Notes: a model not told the origin generated them from the letters alone. DNA of 64,000 nucleotides from Astragalus membranaceus (GCA_039519185.1 CM076854.1:159490666-159554665), one strand, 5' to 3'; numbered from the stretch's first letter, positions 1 through 11,600 are shown. Numbers and translations are program-made.

Positions 1-303
1 GTTTCAGTGCTCTTGGTCTGTTTCGGGTTTGTTTCAGTGTTCTTGGTCTGTTTCTAGTCTGATTTAGTCAAGATATATCAATTCTTGTCCCTCTGTTTCT
101 GCATTTATGTCACATCAACTGCTCAATCATTGTGTATCGCTTTCGGATTTGGTTTCACGCATCTTTTTGTTTCAGGTTGTTCATTGGTTCCAGTTTTTTG
201 TTTGTCATCTGTCCAAGTCACTCTTATCTAATGTGCTTTCTGCCTTGTCAGTCTCTAATGGCAAGCTCTCTAGTTAACAATCCGAGCACACTATAGATAG
301 TCT

Positions 304-560
304 TTGGTAGTCCCGCTGTCCAACCACAGTCAAGGTTGAGTCGTCGGTCCCAATCACAGATGAAATAGTCCGTTGGTAGTCCCGTTGTCCAACCACCATC
401 AAGGTTGAGTCGTCGGCCCCAATCACAGATGAAATAGTCCATTGGTAGTCTCGTTGTCCAACCACGTCAAGGTTGAGTCGTCGGCCCCAATCATAGATGA
501 AATAGTCCATTGGTAGTCCCGCTGTCCAAGTTGAGTCATCGGCACCAGTCACATATGAAA
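304..560. repeat. Minisatellite, four copies of a ~69-bp unit
   Basis: Units start at 304, 373, 442 and 510 with TTGGTAGTC and run through a shared GTTGAGTCGTCGG core to GATGAAATAGTCC. The spacing is 69, 69 and 68 bp. The third unit is slightly and the fourth clearly shortened. The array lies within the Helitron-ended segment. Short open frames across it are a by-product of the repeat. Confidence 0.85.
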
Positions 561-717
561 TGTTTCAGTTTGGTTTGGAGTTGTTACACCTTCAGTTAGG
601 ACTTCAGCTGCTGTAAGCGCTGGTCCAATATTGTTTTTGGTTTGGATCTAAGTTGTGACATTCTCCTATTTGAGTTTCAGCAGTGAGTGCTGTCTCAATA
701 TTAATTAAGTTGGTTTC

Positions 718-1060
718 GTGAAGGTTATTGTTAGAATATAAGAAAATAGCATCCTTGTTTGGTGAAGGTTATTGTTAGAATATAAGAAAATAGCATATAA
801 TATCATGATATTAAGTTAGAGTATCATAGTCAGATTGGTTTCTTATCTTAGAGTATCTTTGATTATCTCTTAGGATAAGTTTTCATATTACGTCATTATT
901 ATTATGATTTGTTTCCTGATTTAGTTATTTAGGGTTGAGTCTATTTATCCCTATAAATAGGGGTTAGTGTTTAGTCTTTGTAATCAGTCAATCAAGCTAT
1001 TATCAAATATATTCAAGTCTTTATTATTTCAATTCTAAGAGTTATAAAAAATAAATATTC
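718..1060 (+). mobile_element. Possible LTR retrotransposon remnant with a 44-bp direct duplication
   Basis: A Copia-like LTR start (TGTTAGAATATAAG) occurs twice, at 729 and 773, inside a 35-bp direct repeat of period 44 (718-752 and 762-796). Downstream are a TATA-like run (CCTATAAATAGGGG, about 950-963) and a T-rich, ATTC-rich stretch like an R/U5 region. No convincing CA end, internal region or target duplication was found. It could instead be ordinary promoter-like DNA carried by the Helitron. Confidence 0.35.
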
Positions 1061-1271
1061 CCGAGTATGGCCCAATGGAAATATTACATATTGCTGGTAA
1101 ATGTTCACGGGGTAATGTTCTGACTAACTCAATTACAATTTGAAACTTTTTGTTTATCTACTTTAAATTAGTCTTGGTTTTCACAGAGTATCGGACTAAT
1201 TAAATTATGTCTAAGTCTATTAATAAAAATAACATGACAACACCCGTGCGTATGCACGGGTATACTGCTAG

Positions 1272-1913
1272 TTCCCTGGAAAGCTAACTTCTTGTGTTTA
1301 GGTAGTCCTCATTTCTGCTAGAGGGGGAGGGAAAGAACATCCCCACAATTGTGGGAATCCAATTCTTGTGCAAAAATCCCACACTCTCCACACTCTCCAT
1401 GTGTCATCTCTCCCATAACCTCTGGACTCTCTCCTCCATGGGGCATTTTGAGAATTATAACACATTTCTGAGAATATTGGAAACCAGATAAATATTTCAG
1501 TTCTTTTCAGGAATTTCAGAAAAGAAAGATTCCCAAGAACTTAACCAAACAGTTTTTTTATTTCCTTGAACTAGGGTTCCTATCATTTTATTCCTGGGGA
1601 AGTCGTTATAACTTGGAAAAACTCCCCAAGCTACATTTGTAAAAAAATGTCACCTCTGTCTAGTCCAGTTAATATAGTTCTGTTGTGTTACCTTTCCTGT
1701 GAGCTATTTATAAACTTAACTTTTGTTAGTTGTTTGAAAATTTGGCATCCATGCTGTGAGCAAAGAAATATAATGAATAAGCTTTATGCTCTGAACCATG
1801 ACTGATTGGCTACTTCATGATCTGCTATCTATGAAATTCTTCATACTTCTATTTAAGACTGTCCTTTAGTATTATCTATGGCTATTGACTTTTAATATTA
1901 TACGAATGTACAG
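1272..1913. other. Intron sequence upstream of the first visible FTSZ1 exon
   Basis: I found no FTSZ1-like coding between the Helitron terminus and the exon at 1914. The stretch is AT-rich, with a C-rich patch near 1375-1435 and an acceptor-like pyrimidine run ending in CAG at 1911-1913. It is best read as FTSZ1 intron. No other feature is seen. Confidence 0.6.
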
Positions 1914-2661
1914 GTAAATGCTGCAGCAGAAGTTATATATGACCTTGTTGACCCCACTGCTAATTTAATATTTGGAGCAGTAATAGATCCATCTCTCAGT
2001 GGTCAAGTAAGTTAAACTATGCAAACCCTTGAGTGTTATTTTTACGAACCTCTCTGTATGTCATACCATGTTCTTCCAGAAATGAATTAGACAACATTAC
2101 CCTGGTCCAGTGTGGTCCAAGACAGCAGATATTCTGCAACAATTCCTGGATACATAAGTTCTAAATTCTTTAGCAGGCTCCTCTCTTTGTTGTGTTATTT
2201 TTGTCAAAGATTGCTTCTAGAAGCTTAAAAAAGATCATATAACAGAAGTAACAACAGTTACTAAGTCATCCAGAGAAGACAATCTACTACTATCATCCAG
2301 AGAAGACAATCTACTACTACCATGTCATTTGGTTTTATATAAGTAAGCATAACACTGATTAATTTGGTTTTATATAGGTAAGCATAACACTGATTGCAAC
2401 CGGATTCAAGCGTCAAGAGCAAAGTGAGGGGAGACCCACACAGGTATGGCTTACACAAAATATCAACCCCCTTCCCATCTTCCTCCCAGTGTGATTCCAT
2501 ACCCATAATTCTGTTTTATGTCCAAAATGCAGGCCAGTCAACTCGCACAGGGAGATACCGTCGGTATCAATCGGCGATCTTCCTCTTTCACTGATGGTAG
2601 CTTGGTTGAGATCCCAGAATTCTTAAAGAAGAAAGGGCGTTTACGCTATCCAAGAGCTTAA
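1914..2661 (+). CDS. FTSZ1: Plastid division GTPase FtsZ1, C-terminal exons
   Basis: FtsZ1 is a tubulin-like GTPase that forms the Z-ring inside the chloroplast stroma. Three 3' exons are visible: 1914-2006, 2378-2443 and 2533-2661, all joined in phase 0 at GT-AG introns. They encode 95 residues. The first begins VNAAAEVIYDLVDPTANLI, part of the conserved FtsZ C-terminal domain. The second holds ITLIATGF, and the third ends with EIPEFLKKKGR, the tail typical of plant FtsZ1. The FtsZ2 tail that binds ARC6 is not present. The GTP-binding exons must lie left of the window. Family assignment rests on strong sequence recognition; whether the full gene is intact cannot be judged here. Confidence 0.93.
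2327..2395 (+). repeat. 35-bp tandem duplication over the FTSZ1 intron/exon acceptor
   Basis: About 34 bp ending in CATAACACTGATT occur at 2327-2360 and 2362-2395. The second copy holds the used acceptor (ATATAG then GTAAGC at 2378). The first copy has AAG in place of AGG, so splicing there would start with TAAGC and break the frame. A second small duplication (26 bp, 2267-2292 and 2294-2319) lies just upstream. Confidence 0.8.
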
Positions 2662-3735
2662 TGCTCTTTTTCCCACCTTTAATCCCCTGCCTTCCTTGCA
2701 TTTCTTTACCATTGCATAAATCTTAGTGATAGAAATAGCATTGGTCTAGGTGTTAGATCCTCGTTTTTGCCCTTTAGTAGCAGTTTTAGGTCTATATTGT
2801 CCATACAGTTTTTCATGAAAGCTAAGTACTTTTCAAACTTCTGTGTTTTTGGGCTTGTTGACATATGTGAACAAGTTAATTAGCTTATATTTTTGTACAG
2901 AAAATATATCAGTAATGGTGAGGGATTCTTATAGATGGTTGTTTTGTTAATTCTTCACATTAAGATTAAGAATGTCGCTTGAAATTTGGGCACTAGCGAT
3001 GGTTACATTTGACCCTATGCACTCATTCATGCGTTTTGAATGGTTGAAGGAAAATTAAATCAAGTAGAAATTAAATAACATTTTTCTCTTAGGTATAAGT
3101 TCAAATAATTTTCCATCAGAAATGCCAAAGTCCTTGGTTCTGTGATATTCACTTAATTTTTCCAAGACAAGTGCGAAAAGTGGGAAATAAATGTTTAGGA
3201 AAGATGGTGGTTCAGGGTCGCGGCGGATACTCGATAAACTCACCCTCACACCCGCTAATAAAAAGTTATAGCTTCACCTTTACCACGTGTCTAGTAGGTT
3301 GGCTTGCACCGCGGTTCTATGCACTTAGTTAGTGTTCATGGAGATGAGGGATGTCTCGGGGAGAAGCTCGAAGGAGGGGGCAGTTGCAAGGAAGGTGGAG
3401 GTGGGCAAAAGGGGGTGGTAAGGATGGATCGAATGCACTAGTTAGGATGTATAGAGAGATGGGGGAAGGGCATAAAGTAGTTGTTTTTGTTGTTATAGGC
3501 TTATGCACAATAGACATAACATAAGCCATAAGCCATCAACTATATTTTTGTAATATTAACATGTTATTAGTATTTTTTTTAAAATTACCAACTTAGTTTA
3601 GAGCCGTCTTTATTCATGGCTGTTTAAGATTATTGGATAAACTATAGAGTCGTTGCTTAAAATATTTATGCGTTGGAGACCCCCAACGTATAAGAAGTAG
3701 ATTGCATAGTTGAGCCAAGTGTTGCTTGCATGAGA
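2662..3735. other. FTSZ1 3' flank, no gene seen
   Basis: AT-rich downstream and intergenic DNA. The FTSZ1 3' untranslated region probably occupies the first few hundred bases. A moderately GC-rich patch near 3210-3330 has no recognisable coding or terminal repeats. Confidence 0.5.
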
Positions 3736-3737
3736 AA

Positions 3738-3900
3738 TCTAAAATCTCTAGCTTAACTGGTAAATATCAAAATTGTTAGGCTCGATATCATATCTTGGTT
3801 TGAAATCGAGACTTTACAGTTATATGTGTGAGTTTTAAGCGACACTTGTCTTCTGCCTACAGACCCAAAAAAGATGTGTCTTTGTGGGCCATTTTATAAG
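3738..3900 (+). mobile_element. Possible tRNA-derived SINE, degenerate
   Basis: An A-box-like TAGCTTAACTGG (3749-3760) and a B-box-like GGTTTGAAATC (3797-3807) lie about 37 bp apart, as in tRNA-derived SINEs. No clear A-rich tail or target duplication was found, so the limits are approximate. It is not a tRNA gene because no acceptor stem can be formed. Confidence 0.35.
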
Positions 3901-5160
3901 GGTTATGCAACCCCCTACACACAATGGATGGAGATGCTGTTATTTAAGCTATAGGCTCTAGCTGTGTACATTAATACAATATTTATTTTACTAACCTGTA
4001 AAATTAATACATTATAACAAAGGCATATCAGGTACTTTAAACGTTTGCAAGTTAAACATAGTTATGACTTATGCAAATGTACATATATACTTACATAAAA
4101 GGATGGATGATTACTGATTAGAATCTGCAAAAGTCCAAGAAGTCAAATAATAAAGTTTGGTCACATTCCATTTCCATAGTCACATCAAAGTCCAATTCCT
4201 AAATTTCATCGACTTCGATTTGATTCTCATGTTCCGTAGGGTCTAACAAAAACACACCCATGTGGAGGTGTGTGGGAATAAGAGGGGGAGTTTAATAAGA
4301 ATGGCTCAAAAAAAGTTCACCAAACTGACTTTTGAGCTATTTATCTATGATTTGGAGCTATCTATCTATCTATGACTATCAATTTATTAATTTGTATAAG
4401 TTTTTTTAAATGCTATTTAGTTGTGTGATCTAAATTCACAATACCAATATTGAGTATTTATTAGAGACGTGCAGTAATCCAATTGATAGAATTTAAATTA
4501 CATTGTAACATTATTAACTTAAAAAAAAAAAGGCAAAATGACCTTGTAGATAACATACATATTCATATTCAGGAAAATGGATTGTATCTTTTGACTCAAA
4601 ATGAAGACTTGTATCCCATTAAGTGTTTTGTACTTTTGTTAAAAAGAAATGAAGGAAAAAAAATCTGATCTGAAAATCATATGTGCCTCTGTATGTTCAT
4701 TTATTTATGATCAGCTGGATCCATTTTTTGTGAATAATAATTGACAAACATGAGTGGGATTTTTTTCTGCAACTTGCTTATGAATGGACAGAAAAGGATA
4801 TATAATCGACCAACAGACTAATAGTTGAAACAACTTCTTTAATTGTGCTTGAGAATAACATTTTTGTAATATTCGTGAAATTAAATTGTTTTCTCTTTTG
4901 GCATTCTTATGGAATTTTTTTATGTAAACAAAAAAGTTATTGTTTTTTAAATCTCTTATAATGTTTAACAAATTTAAGATTTTTTATGGAATTAAATTTT
5001 CGTATGCCAAGAATTAGAAATGCGTCGGTGATTTTTATTTGAAAGGGAAAGGTCGTAAATTCAAGTTTTCACTTGGGCATTTATTTATTTTACCCCCACT
5101 ATGAGACCTCATACCCTCACAATATTTTTATTCCCAAAATGCCCCTCACATATTTTACAG
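3901..5160. other. Intergenic DNA without recognised genes
   Basis: Strongly AT-rich. It holds a short TCTA microsatellite near 4358-4375 and A/T homopolymers. The open frames in it are short, low-complexity and without recognisable domains. Confidence 0.5.
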
Positions 5161-5700
5161 TAACGGATTTATCTAACTAAAAGATAAATCCGTTTTGGAA
5201 AAAAAACCAAAACGGATTTATCTTTTAGTTAGATAAATCCGATTTAGAAAAAAAAATGCATAACAAATTTAATTCAAGAATAGATAAATCCGGTTTTTAA
5301 AAATAACAGAACGGATTTACCTAAGCAAATCATAAATCCATTTTTGTTATGTTTTAATAACGGAATTATCTATTTATTAGATAAATCCATTTTGAATTTT
5401 GAATAATTAATAAATAAAAATGATAAATCTGTTAAAAAATTAAAATTAATTTTTAAGAAAAAAATAAAATAGATAAGAATATCGGTGGTCTTTTGGTTCC
5501 GTTTAGTGTGTAGATATTCGTTATCACGTGACGAAGACAATGTTGTACGCCGGGTAAATAATTTAGGATAAAAAATCGGTTTTTGGGCAACCTAATTCGA
5601 TTGTTCCGAAACCACAACCATTAAATCCGTGTTTGCAATTTCATGTTAAACGGATTTATCTCTTTATTAGACAAAACGGATTTATCTCTTTCTAGTATTT
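5160..5700. repeat. Cluster of CGGATTTATC motifs in both orientations
   Basis: The decamer CGGATTTATC or its reverse complement, exact or with one change, recurs across the region (near 5164, 5182, 5213, 5232, 5315, 5355, 5653, 5679). Such short, dispersed, inverted motifs resemble subterminal repeats of a DNA transposon. No outer terminal repeats or target duplication were found. Confidence 0.6.
5164..5241. repeat. Perfect 35-bp inverted repeat with an 8-nt A loop
   Basis: Arm 5164-5198 is the exact reverse complement of 5207-5241, separated by eight A residues. Each arm is itself nearly palindromic, because CGGATTTATC and GATAAATCCG occur within it. A transcript would fold into a long perfect hairpin. 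Confidence 0.9.
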
Positions 5701-5964
5701 AAAGAATCCAAAAAAAAAAATCACTACCTAAACTAGAGCATCATCCTCTAATATTTGTCTCATAAATAACATGACACCCCAAAGCATTCATGTCTTTTTG
5801 TTGAATGAATTGTAATTAAAATTATAAAACAAATGGAGAGAATAAAAAAGTAAAGAGAATCAACGTCCCTTAAAAACAATTCCACCCAAAGATAAGGCAA
5901 ATTAGTACAAACTCTCCATTAGACCGCCCCAATAACACAATCTAGTGATAAAACACAAGCATTA

Positions 5965-6088
5965 CTTCCTCTGGTCCCTATTATAAGAAAATTTTGCAGT
6001 TTTAAATATTGATGTATTAGGCCAGATACATCAGTTATTCAATAAACTTAAAACTGCAAAAAAATTTTATAATAAAGATCAGAGCGAG
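5965..6088. mobile_element. Stowaway-like MITE
   Basis: Terminal inverted repeats begin CTTCCTCTGGTCCCTATTAT on the left. On the right, the end near 6045-6088 is the approximate reverse complement, closing with GATCAGAGCGAG. TA dinucleotides flank both ends (5963-5964 and 6089-6090). The centre holds a further near-match (GCAGTTTTAA / TTAAAACTGC). This is the common plant CTCCCTCCGT-type family. Confidence 0.75.
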
Positions 6089-6394
6089 TATATGAAAAAT
6101 AAGAGCGCACCGCAACACTCCACAAAAAAAGAACACTAGCCATTGGACAATTCCCCCAACTCCCATATAATGAAGCATGCATGCAAGTCAACGTCAACCT
6201 CACAATCCTCCAAAAACCAATCCAAGGAATCCCATAAACCCCACATCCTCCCACTCTATTCTCCCACAGAATGGTGTACTTCTTTTATAATTATTATATT
6301 ATATTTTTGGTTCAAATTTGTCATTAATTTTTCAACACTACTCAACCAGTGAGAACTAAAGCCACACATCTTAAAATCCCCATCTGAAACAAGA

Positions 6395-6445
6395 CACGTA
6401 AGTTTGTCACTTACCATACAAAATAAACTCTTTGTGGACTACGTG
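6395..6445 (+). promoter_or_regulatory. ACGT-core elements upstream of the BIC gene
   Basis: CACGTA (6395-6400) and ACGTGT (6441-6446) are ACGT-core sites of the kind bound by bZIP factors such as HY5. BIC transcription in Arabidopsis is known to be light-induced through HY5. Use of these particular sites is inference. Confidence 0.3.
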
Positions 6446-6529
6446 TAAACTATTTTCCCACCCATTCTCTTTGCCTTTTTATGTCCCACACATACCCAAC
6501 CCTCTCACATTTCATTTCAAATCCCTTCT

Positions 6530-6532
<3 letters not shown>

Positions 6533-6610
<78 letters not shown>
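6533..6610 (+). repeat. (CT)39 microsatellite in the BIC leader
   Basis: An uninterrupted run of 39 CT units ends two bases before the BIC start codon. It lies in the presumed 5' untranslated region. It is open in all frames on this strand and encodes a Ser-Leu repeat in the BIC frame. Confidence 0.97.
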
Positions 6611-6612
<2 letters not shown>

Positions 6613-6614
<2 letters not shown>

Positions 6615-7065
6615 GGCTCACATATCATCTATTGAATCTGAAGACAAGATTCCTTTCTACCCATTGAACTCAAACAATGATCCACACCCATCTAAAGATA
6701 TCAACATGCAGAAACAAAAACAACATGATCCACATGTCTCAAAAACTCTTCATCTCAACAATGAGAAACTTTCAGCTTCTACTATGGATGATGAAGTTGA
6801 AAAAGAGTTAACAATAACTACTAGTGTGGTTGAAGCATTGGAAGAGGAAAGTGAAAGAGAGAGGTTGAAAAGGCATAGAGTTGAAGTAGCTGGAAGGGTT
6901 TGGATTCCTGAGATATGGGGTCAAGAAGATTTTCTGAAGGATTGGATAGATTGCACTGCATTTGATGCTCCTTTAGTTCCAAGCAAGATCACTATGGCAC
7001 GTGCTGCTTTGGTTGAAGAGGGTCTGGCCAACGTTGCTCCTCTAAGAATAGATAACAGGTGTTAG
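6613..7065 (+). CDS. BIC: BIC-type blue-light inhibitor of cryptochromes
   Basis: A single-exon gene of 150 residues. BIC proteins bind photoexcited cryptochromes in the nucleus, block their dimerisation and so damp blue-light signalling. The family's conserved region is seen at about residues 82-138: RERLKRHRVEVAGRV, then WIPEIWGQE, LLKDW-like FLKDWIDC, FDAPLVP, and ARAALVEE. The N-terminal 80 residues are polar, with an acidic stretch just before the core, as usual for the family. I chose ATG 6613 because upstream codons run into the (CT) repeat. An in-frame ATG at 6481 would add 44 residues, most of them Ser-Leu repeats. Whether it is BIC1 or BIC2 is not decided. Confidence 0.88.
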
Positions 7066-8622
7066 ATTTTTTGTTTCTGTAATTTTATTTTATCTGTTTA
7101 ATTGTTACAACCATATATTTATGATAGATGATTGGATATGGCTTATTAATTAATCTTTATTTTTATATTATCCTTTCTATTTTTCCTTGTGAGTTTGATT
7201 TCCGTGGCTGTTGAAGAGGCATTTTTAAAAAAAAACAATTTTTTGAAACAAAAATTATGTGATTTGAGCTCCTCCTCCATTTACATTCATCAAATACTTA
7301 CAGCACTCATGACTTTTTCTCTATTATCAAAAATATTATGAGCTAAATCATTTTCTGAGTAATCTCAACCAATAAAGGTTCATCCGATCCATTAGTAAGA
7401 ATTTAGCTTTTGTCAAAAAAAAAAAATAGCTCACATTCTACAAAAATATGAGATCGAACCCTACGGCCGATGTGATGAATTCAATGCATAATGACTATAT
7501 CTAAGTAGCTTTGTAAGCGCTCTGAGTCTTAAAGGCTTTCCTGAATTTCAGTAAGCCTCTAAGATCCAACTCACCTGCATTTTTTCTCATAAATAAGAAA
7601 ATCCCAAGTGATCTCTCTTCCAATTCCAAACTTTGACCGTGGCCTAATCTAACCTAAATAACTTTGAGCCTGTTGACAAACAATTGCCCTATAGTGTTAC
7701 TTAAAAACAAAAACAAGTATCATGCATCTATATATATATAAAAAAAAAAATCTCGTATTTTATCGCAATCATCAGTTCTAACTCGCAGGATGCTCAGCTT
7801 CAACAATGCAAATAATTTGATAAAAGAAAAACCTATTTAAATAAGAGAAATTCCTATATTCTAACGATAACAGGATATATGGTTTGAGTACATTTACTTT
7901 GTCAAGATATATCACGAAACCATTCGTTTTGATGCTCGTTTCTTATATTGTGCAGTATATATTGGCCTTCACAAATGGCCTACCTTGGATATACTATTGA
8001 GTAGTGATATCTACTGCTAACAATTCCATCGGTTCAGAATACATCGTAGAGAACCAAGGTCTGTAATGTTTTGAGAAAACCCGTGTTTTCATTTCTTATT
8101 TTGACTGATAATTACAAAATTATAATCTGACTTCTGTTTTGTTTTATGTTCAAAAATGTTATTTTCACCGTTTTCTATATCAAACTTTAAAAACCAAAAC
8201 AAATGAAAGCATTGCAACTTTTGTATAATTATCAGTAAGAATATAAGAAATGGAAACAAAAACAATCTCTTACTTAAACTAGATTTGCGATCCATCAGAA
8301 AATCTGGGGCAACATGAAATTGCTCAATTCAAAAACCTGTTTCTCCCAGCCAATAAAATAAACACTAATTCAGTGTGGGGTGAATAATTATTGAGTAATT
8401 CTTCAGCAAAAATGTAAAGTTTAGTTGACAGTAATTACAATTTACAGTCATACTACTGACTTCCTTAAAAAATACAATATTCAAAATTATCAATTAAGAG
8501 AAAGAAAAAGAACTATGACTCTATGAGGATGCAGGATGCCTACACATCTAGCACTTCTACTATTGGGCTCCACACATATAAATTTCTGCTACTGATACAG
8601 CTAATATGCGAAACTAGTATCA
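7066..8622. other. Spacer between convergent BIC and CIAO1 genes
   Basis: The 3' ends of BIC (+) and CIAO1 (-) face each other here. The DNA is AT-rich with homopolymer runs. A B-box-like GGTTCGATCTC on the minus strand near 7450-7460 hints at an old SINE but has no partner A-box. No coding was recognised. Confidence 0.5.
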
Positions 8623-11600
8623 TTACTGTGATACCAGATTCCACACCTTGATTGTCCCATCATCACTTGCAGAGGCTAGTAGCGGCTTCTCCTATTTAGT
8701 AAGCAATAGGTAAAATGTGTTGATTAATAAACCAATGCAAGAGAAAGACACATAAAGCAAGTTCTTATAAGCTAGCTTAAACTGTATTTGATAGAAGCAA
8801 TCAACTTATTCCCAAAAGTCATCATAACTTCAAATTTTATATTTACTCTACAGATGAAAATTTAACTATCCTTTCTGGTGTTAATTTTCTGCCAACCCCT
8901 GTCAGTTAAACACTACACTAGTCTTAGAAAGCCTTTTAACCACAACTACTTTTATTGATCAACTACAAGTTAGCTAGAGTGAAATTTAAGACATTATGCT
9001 TCAAAATCATAGGATCAGCTACTAGAATTACCTAATTAATATCAGTGAAATCTACCATTCCACCAAATTGATTTGTGCAAAGAAATTATATGATTCCACT
9101 AAAGTAGTGTCTCAGAATCTTACCCCAGGGCTCCACTGCACAGAATTTATATCCATGTCATGAGCCTTCTCCTTCTTCAGTAAGGACTTGTACAGAGGAG
9201 CATCAACCTATGTCATAAGCAAGCAGTAAAGCTTGATCAAATTTAACCTGTTTCTTGACAGAGTGATATGCATCTACAATCTACAAAGCTACAAAATTAT
9301 TTAAGAAATACTTTTATTGTTTTGGTTATTTTCCTACAGAACCATACATTCTTATTTAAGTTTGAATTTTTCAGGAGCTTGGAATATAATGTAAATATGG
9401 ATTTATCTCTTAATAACAACTGCACAAATGTTGAGGCTCAAAACAATGAAGTTTTCAGATGCCAAGAAGAGCCCTTAAACAAAAAGATCTGACTCAAGTC
9501 CACAGATATATGAAGAAAATGAGAAAGAAGAGCATTAGATTACGAAAAACAATGAAAACAAGCAGGTCCAGCTAACCAGTACCCTTGAACAATACTGCAA
9601 CTACGCAAGAACATTGTGCTAAATCTTTGAAATAAAGCATAGTTCAAAGGAAAAACTTGGTGTAGATAAATGAAGTTGCAGATACAGTAGTAATAGCTGT
9701 TAGGTTGAGTGTTCTCTGCACTTGAGTTGCAAATGAACAAAAATTTGGTAATTGGTTTGTCAAGTCTTTTGCTATTGCAAGTACAAACTAAAAAATTCCA
9801 GGCTTATCCATAAGCATAAACAGCCAATAGACTCATTATGTGCCCATGATTTAAAGTGATTGATTCTTTACCAAGAAAAGGAAACTTGTAATGAACATAT
9901 AAAGAATCTGATGCGTTTCTTTTCTGTGAACTCTTCATACACTTTAAACTAAAATGTACGAGGATAAAATGCAACTATGCTCATTGCGGCATCCCAAGTG
10001 AGTGAAACTGACATGTCATACTAAAATAATGACAACTGTTATGCTTATGCCCACCAGTATTTGAAAGGAGGGTCCTGACGTAAGAGACTAACAGCTTATG
10101 AATATTCAAAAAAAATTCTCAGCTGTAATTACTAGAGTAATTACGTATTCAATTTATGGAATACTACTACTATACTAGTACCAATCACAAATGGCCTGAG
10201 TTATGATCAATTATAGTATTACACACAACATCCTAACAGGAGACATTTGTCTGCTAGGAATCAGGTACACAATTTACACCAGTAATGCCAATAATAAGGC
10301 ATTTGAATTGTGAACTGCTAAAGGCATTGGATAAATGCACTTATGCATTAGCCATGAAAAGTTAAAAAATCGGCATACCTGACTTTCATTGTTATCCACA
10401 AAAAACTGTATAGTGTCGTCAGCAGCTCCACTGGCAAAGATACCTCCTCTGTCATACCAGCACAAAATGCAGGATACAAAAACATCAGAATTATGTGTCG
10501 AAAAAAAACATCAGAATAATATACGCCAAATTTAGATAATATTGGATTCTTCTGCTATCTTAATGTCAGACATGAAGTGCATGAGTCATTATCTTCCCCC
10601 AGCTTTCAATTTTTTTTTTGAAAAACAAAAATCTAATGATCGAATCTGCAGAATTCTGTGAAATGTCATTTACACATTCAAAAACTTCTGTGTGACCCAA
10701 AGAAAGAAAGAGGTTTATTCATCCACAGTGCAGGAAGAGCTGTCAGCATAGTTTCCAAATATGGACACTGGCTGATTTACCCCGACAACATGATAGCTCA
10801 TATTTATTCCAATTCCAATATGATTCTATCATAAATTCATAATCGATGTCTTCAAAGAGGGACTGGGCAGTGGGCATAGATAAAAACTATGACAGTCGTC
10901 AGTCGACTTCTTAAAGCCATGCATAAGAAGTCATGAGTATTAAATGACAAGCTGGTTAAATCTGCAAACCACTAAAAGATTTAGATAAATGTCATGAGGC
11001 TTAAACATATATTTCATCCCTACAAATATAGAGATTTTTGTTTTCAGCCTTGCAGTTTTTTTTCGTTTTCGTCCCTACAATATAAATTTTTTTGCTTTTA
11101 ATCATTGGTTTGTTCTAGTCCCTATAATATAATATTGTTCATGTTTGGTGTTAGTCTCCGAAACTAAATATCGTTTTGATTTTAGTCCCTGAAATATAGA
11201 CTAAACGAGGACTAATTCCAAAAACAAATATTTATTACAGAGACGAAAAGAAGTAAAAGAACTTTGCAGGGACGAAAAATAGAATTTAGGAAATTATAGG
11301 ATGAAAAACAAAAATATAAATTTCCAAGGACGAAAAGGTAAAAAACCTTTATATTTGCAGGGACAAAAATAATATAATTAAGCCATGTCAAGAAGTAAGA
11401 TGCAAAATTCACTCTAGTTAACCAAGATGCAACTACCTTGACCAGTGAACTGAGAAAATTGTCCGCTCATGATACCCTGAAAGAGTGCAAAGATGTCTCC
11501 TGAAAATCCCAAAAAGAAACCAGAAACAATTTTATATTTGTTTCAAAAGGAAATGATTAATATGACATCGTTATTAAATGATCAAGCCCCCGTATGTACA

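Larger units (their letters stand above)
1..1271 (+). mobile_element. Helitron 3' terminal part, left end outside window
   Basis: The segment ends in a typical Helitron 3' terminus. An 8-bp stem (ACCCGTGC 1242-1249 with GCACGGGT 1254-1261, loop GTAT) is followed 10 nt later by CTAG at 1268-1271 and then a host T. Helitrons make no target duplication, so only this end can be placed; the 5' TC end is not seen and may lie before base 1. No helicase coding is visible, so it is probably non-autonomous. It lies upstream of the first visible FTSZ1 exon, so it probably sits in an FTSZ1 intron. The sequence between 560 and 720 is unremarkable. Confidence 0.55.

Noticed and set aside
304..560. CRISPR-like regular repeats
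   Set aside because: Direct tandem units with no unique spacers, in a plant genome; a minisatellite.
6432..6635. Ser-Leu repeat protein
   Set aside because: Translation of the (CT)39 microsatellite in another frame; the BIC frame explains the locus.
7440..7520. Possible SINE on the minus strand (GGTTCGATCTC B-box)
   Set aside because: No A-box at the right distance, no tail and no target duplication.
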